From positions 1 through 51,939 of the forward strand of contig OMVU01000025.1 in the NCBI GenBank assembly GCA_900314565.1: a stretch of 51,939 nt of DNA. The letters are read 5' to 3'. Both the position numbers and the translations under genes were made by a program. Positions 16,389 through 25,300 of this stretch are shown here, piece by piece; position 1 is the stretch's first letter; every line of letters starts with the position of its first letter. The notes below the pieces were generated by a model. The model searched no databases and was not told the origin of the DNA. It saw only the letters and a program-made list of their open reading frames with translations. Source of the stretch: an uncultured Eubacteriales bacterium (lineage in GTDB: Bacteria; Bacillota; Clostridia; Lachnospirales; Lachnospiraceae).

Positions 16389-19055
16389 ATGGATCAATAT
16401 ACAGTTACGGGAATGAGCTGCGCCGCCTGCCAGGCCCGCGTTGAGAAAGCCGTGTCGAAGGTGCCCGGCGTCTCGGCGTGTTCGGTGAGCCTTCTCACGA
16501 ACTCGATGGGCGTGGAGGGAAGTGCCGCACCGGCGGATATCATCAAGGCAGTGACAGATGCAGGTTACGGCGCACAGGCGAAGGGAGCCGAGAAGACTTC
16601 CGGCGGTCTCTCAGCAAAACTTGCCGCGGAGGAGGACGCCCTGAAGGACCGGGCGACACCGGTTCTTAAGAAACGTCTCATCGCATCTCTGGGATTTCTC
16701 GCGGTGCTCATGTATTTCTCGATGGGGCATATGATGCTGGGGCTTCCGCTCCCTTCATTTTTCGAAGGGAATCACGTGGCGATGGGGCTTCTGCAGCTCC
16801 TTCTTGCTGGAATTGTCATGGTCATTAACCAGAAATTCTTTATCAGCGGTTTTAAGAGCCTCGCCCACGGTGCTCCGAATATGGACACGCTGATTGCGCT
16901 GGGCTCGTCAGCGGCTTTCATTTACTCGACAGCCATGCTCTTTGTCATGACGCGGTCGCAGGTCGACGGAGATTCTCAGGCGGTCATGAACTGCATGAAG
17001 GAGTTCTATTTCGAATCCGCCGCGATGATCCTCACGCTCATCACGGTCGGGAAAATGCTGGAAGCCTACTCCAAAGGGAAGACGACGAACGCGCTCAAAA
17101 GCCTCATGAAACTTGCCCCGAAGACGGCCAACGTGATCCGGGACGGGAAAGAAGTGACGGTTGACATCGATGACGTTCGGAGGGACGACATTTTCGTCGT
17201 GCGCCCGGGTGAAAATATACCGGTCGACGGTGTGGTCGTAGAAGGGACAAGCGCAGTCAATGAGGCTGCGCTGACCGGCGAGAGCCTGCCCGTGGACAAG
17301 TCCGTCGGGGACGAAGTTTCTTCGGCGACGCTCAATCAGTCCGGCTTCTTAAAGTGCAGGGCGACCCGGGTCGGAGAAGATACGTCTCTGGCTCAGATCA
17401 TTCAGATGGTCAGCGACGCGGCTGCAACGAAAGCACCGGTCGCCAGACTTGCGGATACGATCTCCGGTTACTTTGTTCCTGCGGTCATTGCGATCGCTGT
17501 CGTGACAACGGTGATCTGGCTGCTTGTCGGGCAGACAGTCGGCTTTGCGCTTGCCCGCGGTATCTGCGTGCTTGTCGTCAGCTGCCCCTGTGCACTGGGG
17601 CTTGCGACCCCGGTCGCGATCATGGTCGGAAACGGCGTCGGAGCGAAGAACGGTATTCTGTTCAAAAATGCCGGTGCGCTGCAGGAGACCGGAAATATTC
17701 AGATCGCTGCCCTGGATAAGACCGGAACTATTACGAGCGGTGAGCCGCGCGTGACAGATGTTTTTGCTGCGGACCGGGTCCTTTTCAAAGGTTCCTCCGC
17801 CCCGGCATCCGGGGAAGAAGGTCTTTCGGATCGGAACAGGGCTGATTTGCTGAATGGAGAACGGTTGGCTTCTTCAGAGGAGGAACTTCTGAGAGCAGCC
17901 TGCTCGCTCGAGGCAAAGAGCGAGCATCCTCTCGCAAAAGCTGTCCTTGCGTATGGCAGGGACAGACAGATTTCCGCGGAGGAGGTCACAGGATTTTCTG
18001 CTCTGCCGGGGAACGGCCTGCAGGCCGAACTGGGAAATAAGAAACTGATCGGCGGGAGCCTGAAGTTCATTTCACGGAAGGTGAAGGTGCCGGAAACGGT
18101 CAGGAAGAAAGCGGAAGAGTACGCGGAATCCGGAAAGACGCCGCTGCTTTTCGCGGCTGACGGAGTGCTGCTCGGCATCATCGCGGTCGCGGACACCATC
18201 AAAGCGGACAGCGCGGAAGCGATCCGTGAGCTCCGGAACATGGGAATTCATGTGGTCATGCTGACCGGAGATAATGCGAAGACTGCGGAGGCGATCGGCA
18301 GAGAGGCCGGCGTTTGCGAGGTCATCGCAGGTGTCCTCCCGGATGGTAAGGAGAGCGTGATCCGGGAGCTTCAGCAGTTCGGTAAAGTCGCGATGATCGG
18401 TGACGGCATCAATGATGCGCCGGCACTTACCCGCGCGGACATCGGCATCGCGATCGGTGCGGGTACGGATGTTGCGATCGACGCCGCGGATGTCGTCCTC
18501 ATGAAGAGCTCACTTCGCGACGCGGCAGGAGCGGTCCGGATCAGCCGGGCGACCTACAGAAATATCCTGGAAAATCTCTTCTGGGCGCTCATATACAACA
18601 CGCTCCTCATTCCTCTGGCGGCAGGTGCCTGGGCTCCCCTTTTCGGGCTTACGATGGATCCGATGTTCGGAGCGCTCGCGATGAGCCTGTCCAGTTTCTG
18701 TGTAGTATCCAATGCGCTTCGGCTGAACCTGCTGAAGGTCCACGACGCGTCAAAAGATAAAAAACTTAAAAATGCAGTGCAGCCCGGTGAGGACGGTGCC
18801 CTGCTGGAAAAAACGGATTCGTCTTCGGACGGGAAAGGAAATGAGATGACAAAGACAATTACGATCGAGGGAATGATGTGCCCGCATTGTGAGGCGACGG
18901 TAAAGAAAGCGCTTATGGCTCTGCCGGAGGTCGAGGATGCTCAGGTCAGCCATGAGGCTGGAACTGCAGTCGTCACGCTGAATGCCGATGCGGAGGACGC
19001 AGTGCTTGCGAAGGCTGTTGAGGATAAGGACTATAAGGTCCTGGGAATTGTCTGA
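16389..19055 (+). CDS. copA: Copper-exporting P1B-type ATPase with N- and C-terminal heavy-metal domains
   Basis: The 888-residue membrane pump exports Cu(I). Order: N-terminal HMA domain ([15 protein letters not shown], from residue 8), six to eight membrane helices, actuator TGES (about 297), the [11 protein letters not shown] metal path (about 397), phosphorylation site DKTGTITSG (about 443), HPLAKAV of the nucleotide domain, and [20 protein letters not shown] (about 671). After the last helices a linker leads to a second, CopZ-like HMA domain (residues 820-888, [14 protein letters not shown]). A C-terminal HMA is uncommon in CopA. AAAGGAG lies 8 nt before the chosen ATG at 16389; an upstream extension runs through the palindromic element and is rejected. 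Expression should follow the CsoR-controlled promoter. Confidence 0.93.
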   Translation: MDQYTVTGMSCAACQARVEKAVSKVPGVSACSVSLLTNSMGVEGSAAPADIIKAVTDAGYGAQAKGAEKTSGGLSAKLAAEEDALKDRATPVLKKRLIASLGFLAVLMYFSMGHMMLGLPLPSFFEGNHVAMGLLQLLLAGIVMVINQKFFISGFKSLAHGAPNMDTLIALGSSAAFIYSTAMLFVMTRSQVDGDSQAVMNCMKEFYFESAAMILTLITVGKMLEAYSKGKTTNALKSLMKLAPKTANVIRDGKEVTVDIDDVRRDDIFVVRPGENIPVDGVVVEGTSAVNEAALTGESLPVDKSVGDEVSSATLNQSGFLKCRATRVGEDTSLAQIIQMVSDAAATKAPVARLADTISGYFVPAVIAIAVVTTVIWLLVGQTVGFALARGICVLVVSCPCALGLATPVAIMVGNGVGAKNGILFKNAGALQETGNIQIAALDKTGTITSGEPRVTDVFAADRVLFKGSSAPASGEEGLSDRNRADLLNGERLASSEEELLRAACSLEAKSEHPLAKAVLAYGRDRQISAEEVTGFSALPGNGLQAELGNKKLIGGSLKFISRKVKVPETVRKKAEEYAESGKTPLLFAADGVLLGIIAVADTIKADSAEAIRELRNMGIHVVMLTGDNAKTAEAIGREAGVCEVIAGVLPDGKESVIRELQQFGKVAMIGDGINDAPALTRADIGIAIGAGTDVAIDAADVVLMKSSLRDAAGAVRISRATYRNILENLFWALIYNTLLIPLAAGAWAPLFGLTMDPMFGALAMSLSSFCVVSNALRLNLLKVHDASKDKKLKNAVQPGEDGALLEKTDSSSDGKGNEMTKTITIEGMMCPHCEATVKKALMALPEVEDAQVSHEAGTAVVTLNADAEDAVLAKAVEDKDYKVLGIV
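18830..18848 (+). promoter_or_regulatory. Possible internal translation start for a free CopZ-like domain
   Basis: Inside copA, GGGAAAGGAAATGAG leads directly to an in-frame ATG at 18846 that begins the C-terminal metal-binding domain. The AAAGGA is 7 nt before it. This would yield a 69-residue CopZ-like chaperone from the same transcript. Inference only. Confidence 0.4.
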
Positions 19056-19089
19056 AAGACAGGCAGGAAGCTGTAAGGCCGTAAAGGCT

Positions 19090-19195
19090 GTCTTTCGAAG
19101 GGATCTTATTCCGGGAGTCGTCTGAGGTCCGGATATGCGAAAAGACCGTCTTTCGGAGGAATCTTATGCCGGGAGATGACTGAGGTCCGGATATG
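19090..19195 (+). repeat. Imperfect 58-bp tandem repeat after copA
   Basis: GTCTTTCGAAGGGATCTTAT at 19090 recurs as GTCTTTCGGAGGAATCTTAT at 19148, and both copies go on to TGAGGTCCGGATATG (ending 19137 and 19195). Period 58 bp, two copies, in the otherwise empty copA downstream region. Confidence 0.8.
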
Positions 19196-19202
19196 AAGAA
19201 TG

Positions 19203-19259
19203 AAAGGCTGTGAGAGAGTCGGAGAGCAAGTTTCTTCGTCTGCTTTTACAGCCTTTTTT
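19203..19259 (+). terminator. Terminator of the csoR-copA operon
   Basis: AAAGGCTGT (19203-19211) pairs with ACAGCCTTT (19248-19256), with a long 36-nt loop and a T6 run. From here to 19521 no gene is visible on either strand; the rest is AT-rich upstream sequence of the amylosucrase gene. Confidence 0.6.
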
Positions 19260-19521
19260 CGCCTTTTAAGACGCAGAAATCCTCTGATGTGAATTTATGA
19301 TGAATCGCACAGTGATTCTGTTTTTCGGTTTTTTTGCCCGAAAAATGCGGTTTTCGAAGCCTGCTGCCGACTTCTTCGAGCGGCTTCGAATGTGTCATGA
19401 GCAATGTGGTACTTTCGCGCAAAAGCATTTTTACAGCAAAAAAACAGGCTGTAGAAAGTGCACAATTATCGACAGGAACCTTGATGAAAATCACGAAAGT
19501 TAAAAAAAGAATTAAAAGAAT

Positions 19522-19550
19522 TTGCAAAAAAATTGTCAGTAAATTATAGT
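19522..19550 (+). promoter_or_regulatory. Putative promoter of the amylosucrase gene
   Basis: TTGCAA (19522-19527), 17-nt spacer, TATAGT (19545-19550), 64 nt before the ATG, in a strongly A-rich stretch that could serve as an UP element. Confidence 0.55.
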
Positions 19551-19614
19551 TAAACAAAGTGCTTTGATGATTCGATTCATCTGTGGAAATTTCAAACAGT
19601 GCCGGGAGGGAAAA

Positions 19615-21867
19615 ATGATCGATCAGAACTGGGAACCGAAGTTTATTGAGCGCCTGAAGGTCCATTATGACGAGATGAAATGGCTGTACAGTGAACTCTA
19701 CAACAATGATCAGCAGGCATTCGATTATTTTGTGACAATGCTGCACAACTACTATGCAGACAGAGACCCGCTTCTTCGGGAGTGGGATGACGCAAGAACG
19801 CTTGTACCGGACTGGTACAAGGGAAATGATATGCTTGGCATGATCATTTACGCGAATTGCTTCGCCGGAAACCTGAAGGGAGTTCATGCGCATCTGGATT
19901 ATATCAAGGAGTGCGGCGCGAACTTTATCCATCTGATGCCGCTCCTTGAGAGCCCGAAGGACCGCAGCGACGGCGGTTATGCGGTCTCTGATTTCAGAAA
20001 AGTCCAGCCGGAACTCGGCACGATGGAAGATCTGTATGAGCTTTCGAAGGACTGCCATGCGAAGGGACTCAGCGTCTGCCTTGATTTCGTCATGAATCAC
20101 ACGAGTGAGGATCACGAGTGGGCAAAACGCGCCCGCGCCGGAGAGAAGGAGTATCAGGACAGATATTTCTTCTATGATGACTGGACGATCCCCAATGAAT
20201 TTGAGAAGACAGTTCCGCAGGTCTTCCCGACGACTGCTCCCGGAAACTTTACCTGGTGCGAGTCGGTCGGAAAGCCGGTCATGACGATGTTCTATCCGTA
20301 TCAGTGGGATCTCAATTACCGCAATCCTGTCGTGTTCAATGATATGACGGCGAACATGCTGAACCTCTGCAATAACGGTGTCGACATTATCCGTCTGGAT
20401 GCTGTTCCATATATCTGGAAGCAGCTCGGCACGGATAACCGCAATCTGCCGCAGGTCCATACGCTCGTCAGGCTGATGCGCATGGCAGCGGAAGTCGTCT
20501 GCCCGGGCACGCTCCTTCTCGGCGAGGTCGTTATGGAGCCCTCCAAGCTGGCTCCTTATTTCGGAACCGTAGACAAGCCGGAATGCCATATGCTCTATAA
20601 CGCGACGACGATGTGCACGACCTGGAATACAGTCGCGACCAAGGATGTCAGACTTCTGAGAAAGACTCTGGATGACGTATTCGCGCTTCCGAAGCAGTTC
20701 GTTTTCCTGAATTATCTGCGCTGCCATGACGATATCGGCTGGGGCCTTGACTTTAATTTCCTGAAGCAGTTCGGGATCGAGGAAGTTCCGCACAAGAAAT
20801 ATATCAATGATTATCTGAAGGGGGCTTACTGGGGAAGCAATTCCCGCGGCGAGCTCTACAATGACGATCCGCGCCTCGGCGATGCGCGTCTGTGCGGCAC
20901 GACTGCCTCTCTCTGCGGGATTGAGGCGGCTGAGTACGAGCAGAATGAGTGGAAGCTCGGGGAAGCCATCAAGCTTGACGTGATGCTGCATGCATTCCTG
21001 CTCACGCAGACCGGTATCCCGGTTCTCTACAGCGGCGATGAGATCGGCCAGAAGAACGATTATTCCTATCACAATGACCCGATCAAGTGCGAGGACAGCC
21101 GTTACCTGCACAGAGGAAACTTCAACTGGGACGAGGCAGCGCTCCGCACAGATCCGAATACGAGGCAGGGAAAACTGTTCAACGCGCTTCGGAAGATCGA
21201 GGAGATCCGCGCGGAGTATGAGCTCTTCGATACAGATGCGGATGCATGGACGCTCGATACATACAATGACAACATCCTCTGCATCGGAAGATACTACAAG
21301 GGACAGAAGCTTCTCGGTCTCTTCAATTTCGGAGACACTGATCAGACCGCATGGATCAATGAGGAAGAAGATTACATTGACCTTATGACCGGAAAACGCC
21401 GCGAGGCGCGTGCTGTCGGGGTTCCTGCCCATGATTTTGCGTGGCTTTTCTATGACTTCAATCCGAAGCCTGTGAAGACGGATGTACAGGAGGCTGCTCC
21501 TGTTCCGGAGAAGACCGAAGAGCCGGCGGAAGCTCCTGCTCCTGCGAAGGCAGAAGAAGTGAAGGCTGAGGCTCCGGAAGCTCCTGCGGAGGAAAAGGCA
21601 GCTGTAAAGGAGGAGAAGCCTGCAAAGAAGACGACCCGGAAGAAGACAGTGAAAGCTGCGGAAGCAGCTGAGGAGAAGCCTGCAAAGAAGACAGCGAGAA
21701 AGAAAACTGCAAAAGCCGCTGAAGCAGCAGCTGAGGAGAAGCCTGCGAAGAAGACGGCAGGAAAGAAGACAGCAAAAGCTGCGGAAGCAGCGGCTGAGCC
21801 TGCAAAGAAAACGACCAAAAGAACTTCAAAAAAAGCAGCTGAGAAGAAGGGGAATAGCGAAGCATGA
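19615..21867 (+). CDS. Amylosucrase (GH13_4-like) with a histone H1-like Lys/Ala-rich tail
   Basis: Residues 1 to about 620 match the amylosucrase family, which builds alpha-1,4-glucan from sucrose: DGGYAVSDFRKVQPELGTME, FVMNHTSEDHEWAKRA, PYQWDLNYRNPVVF, IIRLDAVPYIWKQLGTDNRN (nucleophile Asp), LLGEVVM (acid Glu) and LRCHDDIGWGL (transition-state Asp). From about 623 a Pro/Ala/Glu linker follows, then from about 668 to 750 three to four repeats built on KPAKKT-x-KKT-x-KAAEAAAE, ending KKAAEKKGNSEA. This strongly basic tail resembles histone H1/AlgP-type tails and is not part of known amylosucrases. GGGAGGG precedes the ATG. The stop overlaps the next gene. No signal peptide, so cytosolic. Confidence 0.87.
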   Translation: MIDQNWEPKFIERLKVHYDEMKWLYSELYNNDQQAFDYFVTMLHNYYADRDPLLREWDDARTLVPDWYKGNDMLGMIIYANCFAGNLKGVHAHLDYIKECGANFIHLMPLLESPKDRSDGGYAVSDFRKVQPELGTMEDLYELSKDCHAKGLSVCLDFVMNHTSEDHEWAKRARAGEKEYQDRYFFYDDWTIPNEFEKTVPQVFPTTAPGNFTWCESVGKPVMTMFYPYQWDLNYRNPVVFNDMTANMLNLCNNGVDIIRLDAVPYIWKQLGTDNRNLPQVHTLVRLMRMAAEVVCPGTLLLGEVVMEPSKLAPYFGTVDKPECHMLYNATTMCTTWNTVATKDVRLLRKTLDDVFALPKQFVFLNYLRCHDDIGWGLDFNFLKQFGIEEVPHKKYINDYLKGAYWGSNSRGELYNDDPRLGDARLCGTTASLCGIEAAEYEQNEWKLGEAIKLDVMLHAFLLTQTGIPVLYSGDEIGQKNDYSYHNDPIKCEDSRYLHRGNFNWDEAALRTDPNTRQGKLFNALRKIEEIRAEYELFDTDADAWTLDTYNDNILCIGRYYKGQKLLGLFNFGDTDQTAWINEEEDYIDLMTGKRREARAVGVPAHDFAWLFYDFNPKPVKTDVQEAAPVPEKTEEPAEAPAPAKAEEVKAEAPEAPAEEKAAVKEEKPAKKTTRKKTVKAAEAAEEKPAKKTARKKTAKAAEAAAEEKPAKKTAGKKTAKAAEAAAEPAKKTTKRTSKKAAEKKGNSEA

Positions 21868-22688
21868 GCAAAAAGCTGATCTTTCTTGATATAGACGGGA
21901 CTCTGACAGTTGCGGGCTCCAATGAACCGCCGGCCAGCGCCCTCATAGCGATCAAAAAAACGCAGGCGCTGGGAAATATGGTCTTTCTCTGCACCGGCAG
22001 GAATTACGCAATGCTGAGCCCGCTTCTTAAATTCGGTTTTGACGGTATGGTCGCTACAGCCGGAGGCTATCTGACAGTCGGAGACGAGGTGATCTATGAC
22101 AAGCCGATGACACCGGAGCAGACAAAGACTGCGCTCGAGACGCTTCATGCGGGAGGTGTCTTCTGCACGATCGAGGCGAAGGATGCTACTTATGGGGATG
22201 AGGATCTGGGGAGCTTCCTTTCAGGTCAGGGAGAGGGAAATTCTGAAATTGAAAGATGGAGAAAAGCACTCTCCTCCAGCCTGAATATCCGACCGATGAG
22301 TGAGTATGACGGACGTCCGGTCTATAAAGTCGTCATCATGTGCCTTGAGGACAGTCAGCTTGACCGTGCGAGAGCAGCACTTGAAGATCAGTTCCAGTTC
22401 GTCATTCAGGAGGTCAGCGCGCACAGCTGCCTGAACGGGGAACTGATCAACCGGGATTTTGACAAGGGACGGGGGATTCTCCGGATCTGTGAAAAACTGG
22501 GTGTTCCGGTGGAAGATACATTCGGGTTCGGCGACAGCATGAATGACCTTGAGATGATCGAGACAGTAGGAACCTCTGTGTGCATGGAGAACGGAGCCGA
22601 AGCGCTGAAGAAGATCAGTGATTACGTATGCCCGTCTGTGGAGAATGACGGACTTGCGGAGGCTTTCCGCCATTTCGGTCTCGTGTGA
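21864..22688 (+). CDS. Cof-type HAD-IIB family phosphatase
   Basis: The 274-residue hydrolase shows HAD motif I FLDIDGTLT, motif II in FLCTGRN, the Lys region in INRDFDKGRGI and motif IV FGFGDSMNDLEMIE. The large C2-type cap between motifs II and III marks Cof/IIB enzymes, which act on sugar phosphates and similar small phosphates. Its ATG overlaps the amylosucrase stop (ATGA), so translation is coupled. A role in handling a sugar phosphate near sucrose metabolism is plausible; the substrate is not readable from sequence. Confidence 0.85.
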   Translation: MSKKLIFLDIDGTLTVAGSNEPPASALIAIKKTQALGNMVFLCTGRNYAMLSPLLKFGFDGMVATAGGYLTVGDEVIYDKPMTPEQTKTALETLHAGGVFCTIEAKDATYGDEDLGSFLSGQGEGNSEIERWRKALSSSLNIRPMSEYDGRPVYKVVIMCLEDSQLDRARAALEDQFQFVIQEVSAHSCLNGELINRDFDKGRGILRICEKLGVPVEDTFGFGDSMNDLEMIETVGTSVCMENGAEALKKISDYVCPSVENDGLAEAFRHFGLV

Positions 22689-22865
22689 TCTGTGACGCAG
22701 CCCGGCAGGAACGTCTGAAAGTACAGGCAGAAGTCCGGACGAGGTACAGAAGGAATCTTCGTCCGTAAGAAATGCAGCCTGCGTAAAGAGCATTGTATGG
22801 AATGGTTTTCAAAGACCTCGGATATGAAAAATGTGCTTTTGTGCAGGTTTTATGGGAGCTTTGTG

Positions 22866-22894
22866 AATAGTTTATTATGTGAATGTAAACTATT
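22866..22894. promoter_or_regulatory. Inverted repeat upstream of the PTS promoter
   Basis: AATAGTTTA (22866-22874) and TAAACTATT (22886-22894) are exact inverted copies separated by 11 bp, 14 nt before the -35 box. Likely a binding site for a dimeric regulator. No regulator gene is adjacent. Confidence 0.5.
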
Positions 22895-22907
22895 TATAAA
22901 TTAAAAC

Positions 22908-22936
22908 TTGTAAAGCACTTAATTATTAGGTATAAT
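22908..22936 (+). promoter_or_regulatory. Promoter of the PTS gene
   Basis: TTGTAA (22908-22913), 17-nt spacer, TATAAT (22931-22936). The roughly 115-nt leader behind it contains a small stem TCTGCC/GGCAGA (about 22972-22994). No RAT-type antiterminator sequence is recognised. Confidence 0.7.
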
Positions 22937-23056
22937 TACTATACTTGCTCGCATAAGTTCATCTGCCAGGGGTGTATTGCTTCGGCAGACGGACAAAAGC
23001 GGGAAGTGTGTATAGTGCTGCAACTGTTAAGTTTCCAGAATAAGGGAGGAAAAATT

Positions 23057-25045
23057 ATGGCACTGGATTACAGAAAGTGCGCGCAGGAAATCGCTGATAA
23101 TATCGGCGGTGGCTCTAATGTTGCCTCTGCGGCGCATTGCGCTACCAGACTTCGCCTCGTTATCTCCGATAACAGCAAGGTCAACAAGGAAGCGCTTGAG
23201 AATGTCGACGGCGTTAAGGGTATGTTCGAGTCCAATGGACAGCTGCAGCTGATCATCGGAACCGGTACAGTCAACAAAGTCTATGACGAGTTCCTTGATA
23301 TCACAGGTGTATCCGCCGCTTCCAAGGAAGAGGCAAAGGCAGCCGCAGCTGCGAAGCAGCCGTGGTACATCCGTCTTCTGAAACCGATCGGCGATGTTTT
23401 CGTTCCGATCCTTCCTGCTATCGTTGCTTCCGGTCTTATGATGGGTCTTGTCGAAGCGCTGGCTAAGATCCCGGGTCTCGGATTCGGCGGTACCGACTGG
23501 TTCAGCTTCCTCGATACAGTAGCCAATACAGCGTTTGCTTTCCTTCCTGTCATCGTTGCTATTTCTGCGGCGCGTGTTTTCGGCGGAAACATTTTCCTTG
23601 GCGCAGTTATCGGTCTTCTCATGATCCATGGCGCATTCCTCAACGGATGGAATGTTGGTAGCGCAGAAAATGTCTCGAAATTCTTTGGCCTCACAAGCCC
23701 GGAAATGGTTAGCTGGGTCGTGAAAGAGTTTGGCGAGAAAGCTGCCGCCGCAGCTCCGCAGCTCTATGACTGGGCTACGAATCCTGCAAATGTAACCATA
23801 GCGTCACTGGGCGGAATACCGAAGTGGCACCTTTTCGGACCAATCCTGGCAATTAACCGTGTAGGCTATCAGGGCCATGTTATCCCGGTCATGCTGGCGG
23901 TCCTTTTCATGAGCAAGCTGGAGAGCTGGCTGCATAAGCATGTTCCGGAGATGATCGACCTCTTCGTAACACCGCTTACGACAGTCCTTGTAACAGCCCT
24001 TGTTACACTTACCATTATCGGACCTATCTTCTCAACACTTGAGACGCTCGTTCTCAACGGAGCAGAGAAGCTGGTCGCTAACCCGTTCGGTTCTATGATC
24101 ATGGGTGCTCTTTATCCGTGTACAGTCGTCATGGGTCTGCACCATATGTACAACGTTATCGAAGCCGGCATGCTTGCTTCCAAGGGTCTGAATACCTGGA
24201 TGCCGATCGCTTCGGCAGCGAACTTTGCACAGTTCGGCGCCTGCCTTGCAGTCGGTCTCAGATCCAAGAATAATAAGACAAAGGCAGTTGCGATTCCGTC
24301 TTCCATGTCCGCAGCTCTCGGTATCACAGAGCCGGCTATCTTCGGTGTTAACATGCGCTTCTTCAAGCCGTTCGTCGCAGGTATGATCGGCGGCGCTGCA
24401 GGCGCTCTTGTGGCTGCATTTATGGGCATCGGTGCTTCCGCTTACGGTGTTACCGGTATCCCGGGTTACCTGACCATCAACAACGCACTCCTTTACACGA
24501 TCGTTCTTGCAATCTCCGGCGGTCTGGCATTTATCATTACCAATGTGATCTTCAAGGAAGAAGAGCCGAAGAAGAAAGCAGCTCCGGCAGCTCCGGCAGT
24601 CGACATGGCTTCCCAGCCGGTCGTTATTGAAGTCGGCGCTGACAAGATCGTCTCCCCGGCAGTCGGAACGCTTGTAAAGCAGGATGATATCCCGGATGCA
24701 ACATTTGCATCGGGTGTCCTCGGCGCAGGTCTCGGAATTGCTCCGACAAAGGGCATTGTTGTCGCTCCGTGTGACGGCACGATCTCCACAGTTGCTGAGT
24801 CCAAGCATGCGATCGGTATTTCCACAGATACCGGCCTTGAGCTTCTCATCCATGTCGGCGTTGATACCGTCAAGATGAACGGCGACGGATTCTCACCGGC
24901 AGTTGCTGAAGGCGATACTGTCAAGAAGGGTGACCTGCTCCTGAACTTCGATATCGACAAGATCAAGAAGGCGGGTTATTCGGATACGGTCGTATTCCTT
25001 CTCACAAATTCTGATGACTTCAACGAAGTGAAGGTCAACGCATAA
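23057..25045 (+). CDS. PTS sugar transporter EIIBCA, sucrose type
   Basis: The 662-residue permease imports and phosphorylates a sugar using phosphate from HPr. Domain IIB comes first (phosphorylated Cys28 in AAHCATRLRLV), then IIC of about ten membrane helices (about 105-505, with PILPAIVASGLMMGLVEA and ALGITEPAIFGVN), an Ala/Pro/Lys linker, and IIA (His599 in LLIHVGVDTVKMNG). The IIC is closest in pattern to the sucrose/trehalose branch of the glucose superfamily. Start: GGGAGG about 8 nt before the ATG. Amylosucrase lies just upstream, but it uses free sucrose whereas this system would deliver sucrose 6-phosphate, so they need not act in one route. No sucrose-6-phosphate hydrolase is nearby. 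Confidence 0.88.
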   Translation: MALDYRKCAQEIADNIGGGSNVASAAHCATRLRLVISDNSKVNKEALENVDGVKGMFESNGQLQLIIGTGTVNKVYDEFLDITGVSAASKEEAKAAAAAKQPWYIRLLKPIGDVFVPILPAIVASGLMMGLVEALAKIPGLGFGGTDWFSFLDTVANTAFAFLPVIVAISAARVFGGNIFLGAVIGLLMIHGAFLNGWNVGSAENVSKFFGLTSPEMVSWVVKEFGEKAAAAAPQLYDWATNPANVTIASLGGIPKWHLFGPILAINRVGYQGHVIPVMLAVLFMSKLESWLHKHVPEMIDLFVTPLTTVLVTALVTLTIIGPIFSTLETLVLNGAEKLVANPFGSMIMGALYPCTVVMGLHHMYNVIEAGMLASKGLNTWMPIASAANFAQFGACLAVGLRSKNNKTKAVAIPSSMSAALGITEPAIFGVNMRFFKPFVAGMIGGAAGALVAAFMGIGASAYGVTGIPGYLTINNALLYTIVLAISGGLAFIITNVIFKEEEPKKKAAPAAPAVDMASQPVVIEVGADKIVSPAVGTLVKQDDIPDATFASGVLGAGLGIAPTKGIVVAPCDGTISTVAESKHAIGISTDTGLELLIHVGVDTVKMNGDGFSPAVAEGDTVKKGDLLLNFDIDKIKKAGYSDTVVFLLTNSDDFNEVKVNA

Positions 25046-25086
25046 TTAAAAAGAGACGGCTGTTTTTGCAGCGAAGTGAAATTTTG

Positions 25087-25115
25087 GCCCGGGTCCGTAA
25101 GGATCCGGGCTTTTT
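25087..25115 (+). terminator. Terminator of the PTS gene
   Basis: GCCCGGGTCC pairs with GGATCCGGGC (one mismatch) around a GTAA loop, followed by TTTTT. Confidence 0.88.
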
Positions 25116-25231
25116 ACCATCTTAAAAGAAGGTCCTGAAGCTTCCTCGATCCGAAGCGCTGTTTTTGGCATGACTGTTGATCCATGCATGGTAATAACTG
25201 CCTTTCTGCGGGAAGGACGCCTTGCCCCGGG

Positions 25232-25260
25232 TTGTATTTGCTTCCCCATCTGTGTTATAC
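25232..25260 (+). promoter_or_regulatory. Promoter of the lipoprotein gene
   Basis: TTGTAT (25232-25237), 17-nt spacer, TTATAC (25255-25260). Confidence 0.5.
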
Positions 25261-25277
25261 TGACAAAGGGGAAATAA

Positions 25278-25297
25278 TTATAACAGGGGAGTTATAA
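25278..25297 (+). promoter_or_regulatory. Small hairpin with the Shine-Dalgarno in its loop
   Basis: TTATAAC (25278-25284) and GTTATAA (25291-25297) form a perfect 7-bp AU-rich stem. The loop is AGGGGA, the only ribosome binding site of the lipoprotein gene, whose ATG follows 3 nt later. Confidence 0.5.
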
Positions 25298-25300
25298 CAT

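Noticed and set aside
19246-21432. A 728-codon open frame on the minus strand opposite amylosucrase
   Set aside because: It mirrors the amylosucrase codons, has no family motifs and no ribosome site; the plus strand encodes a complete enzyme with all catalytic residues.
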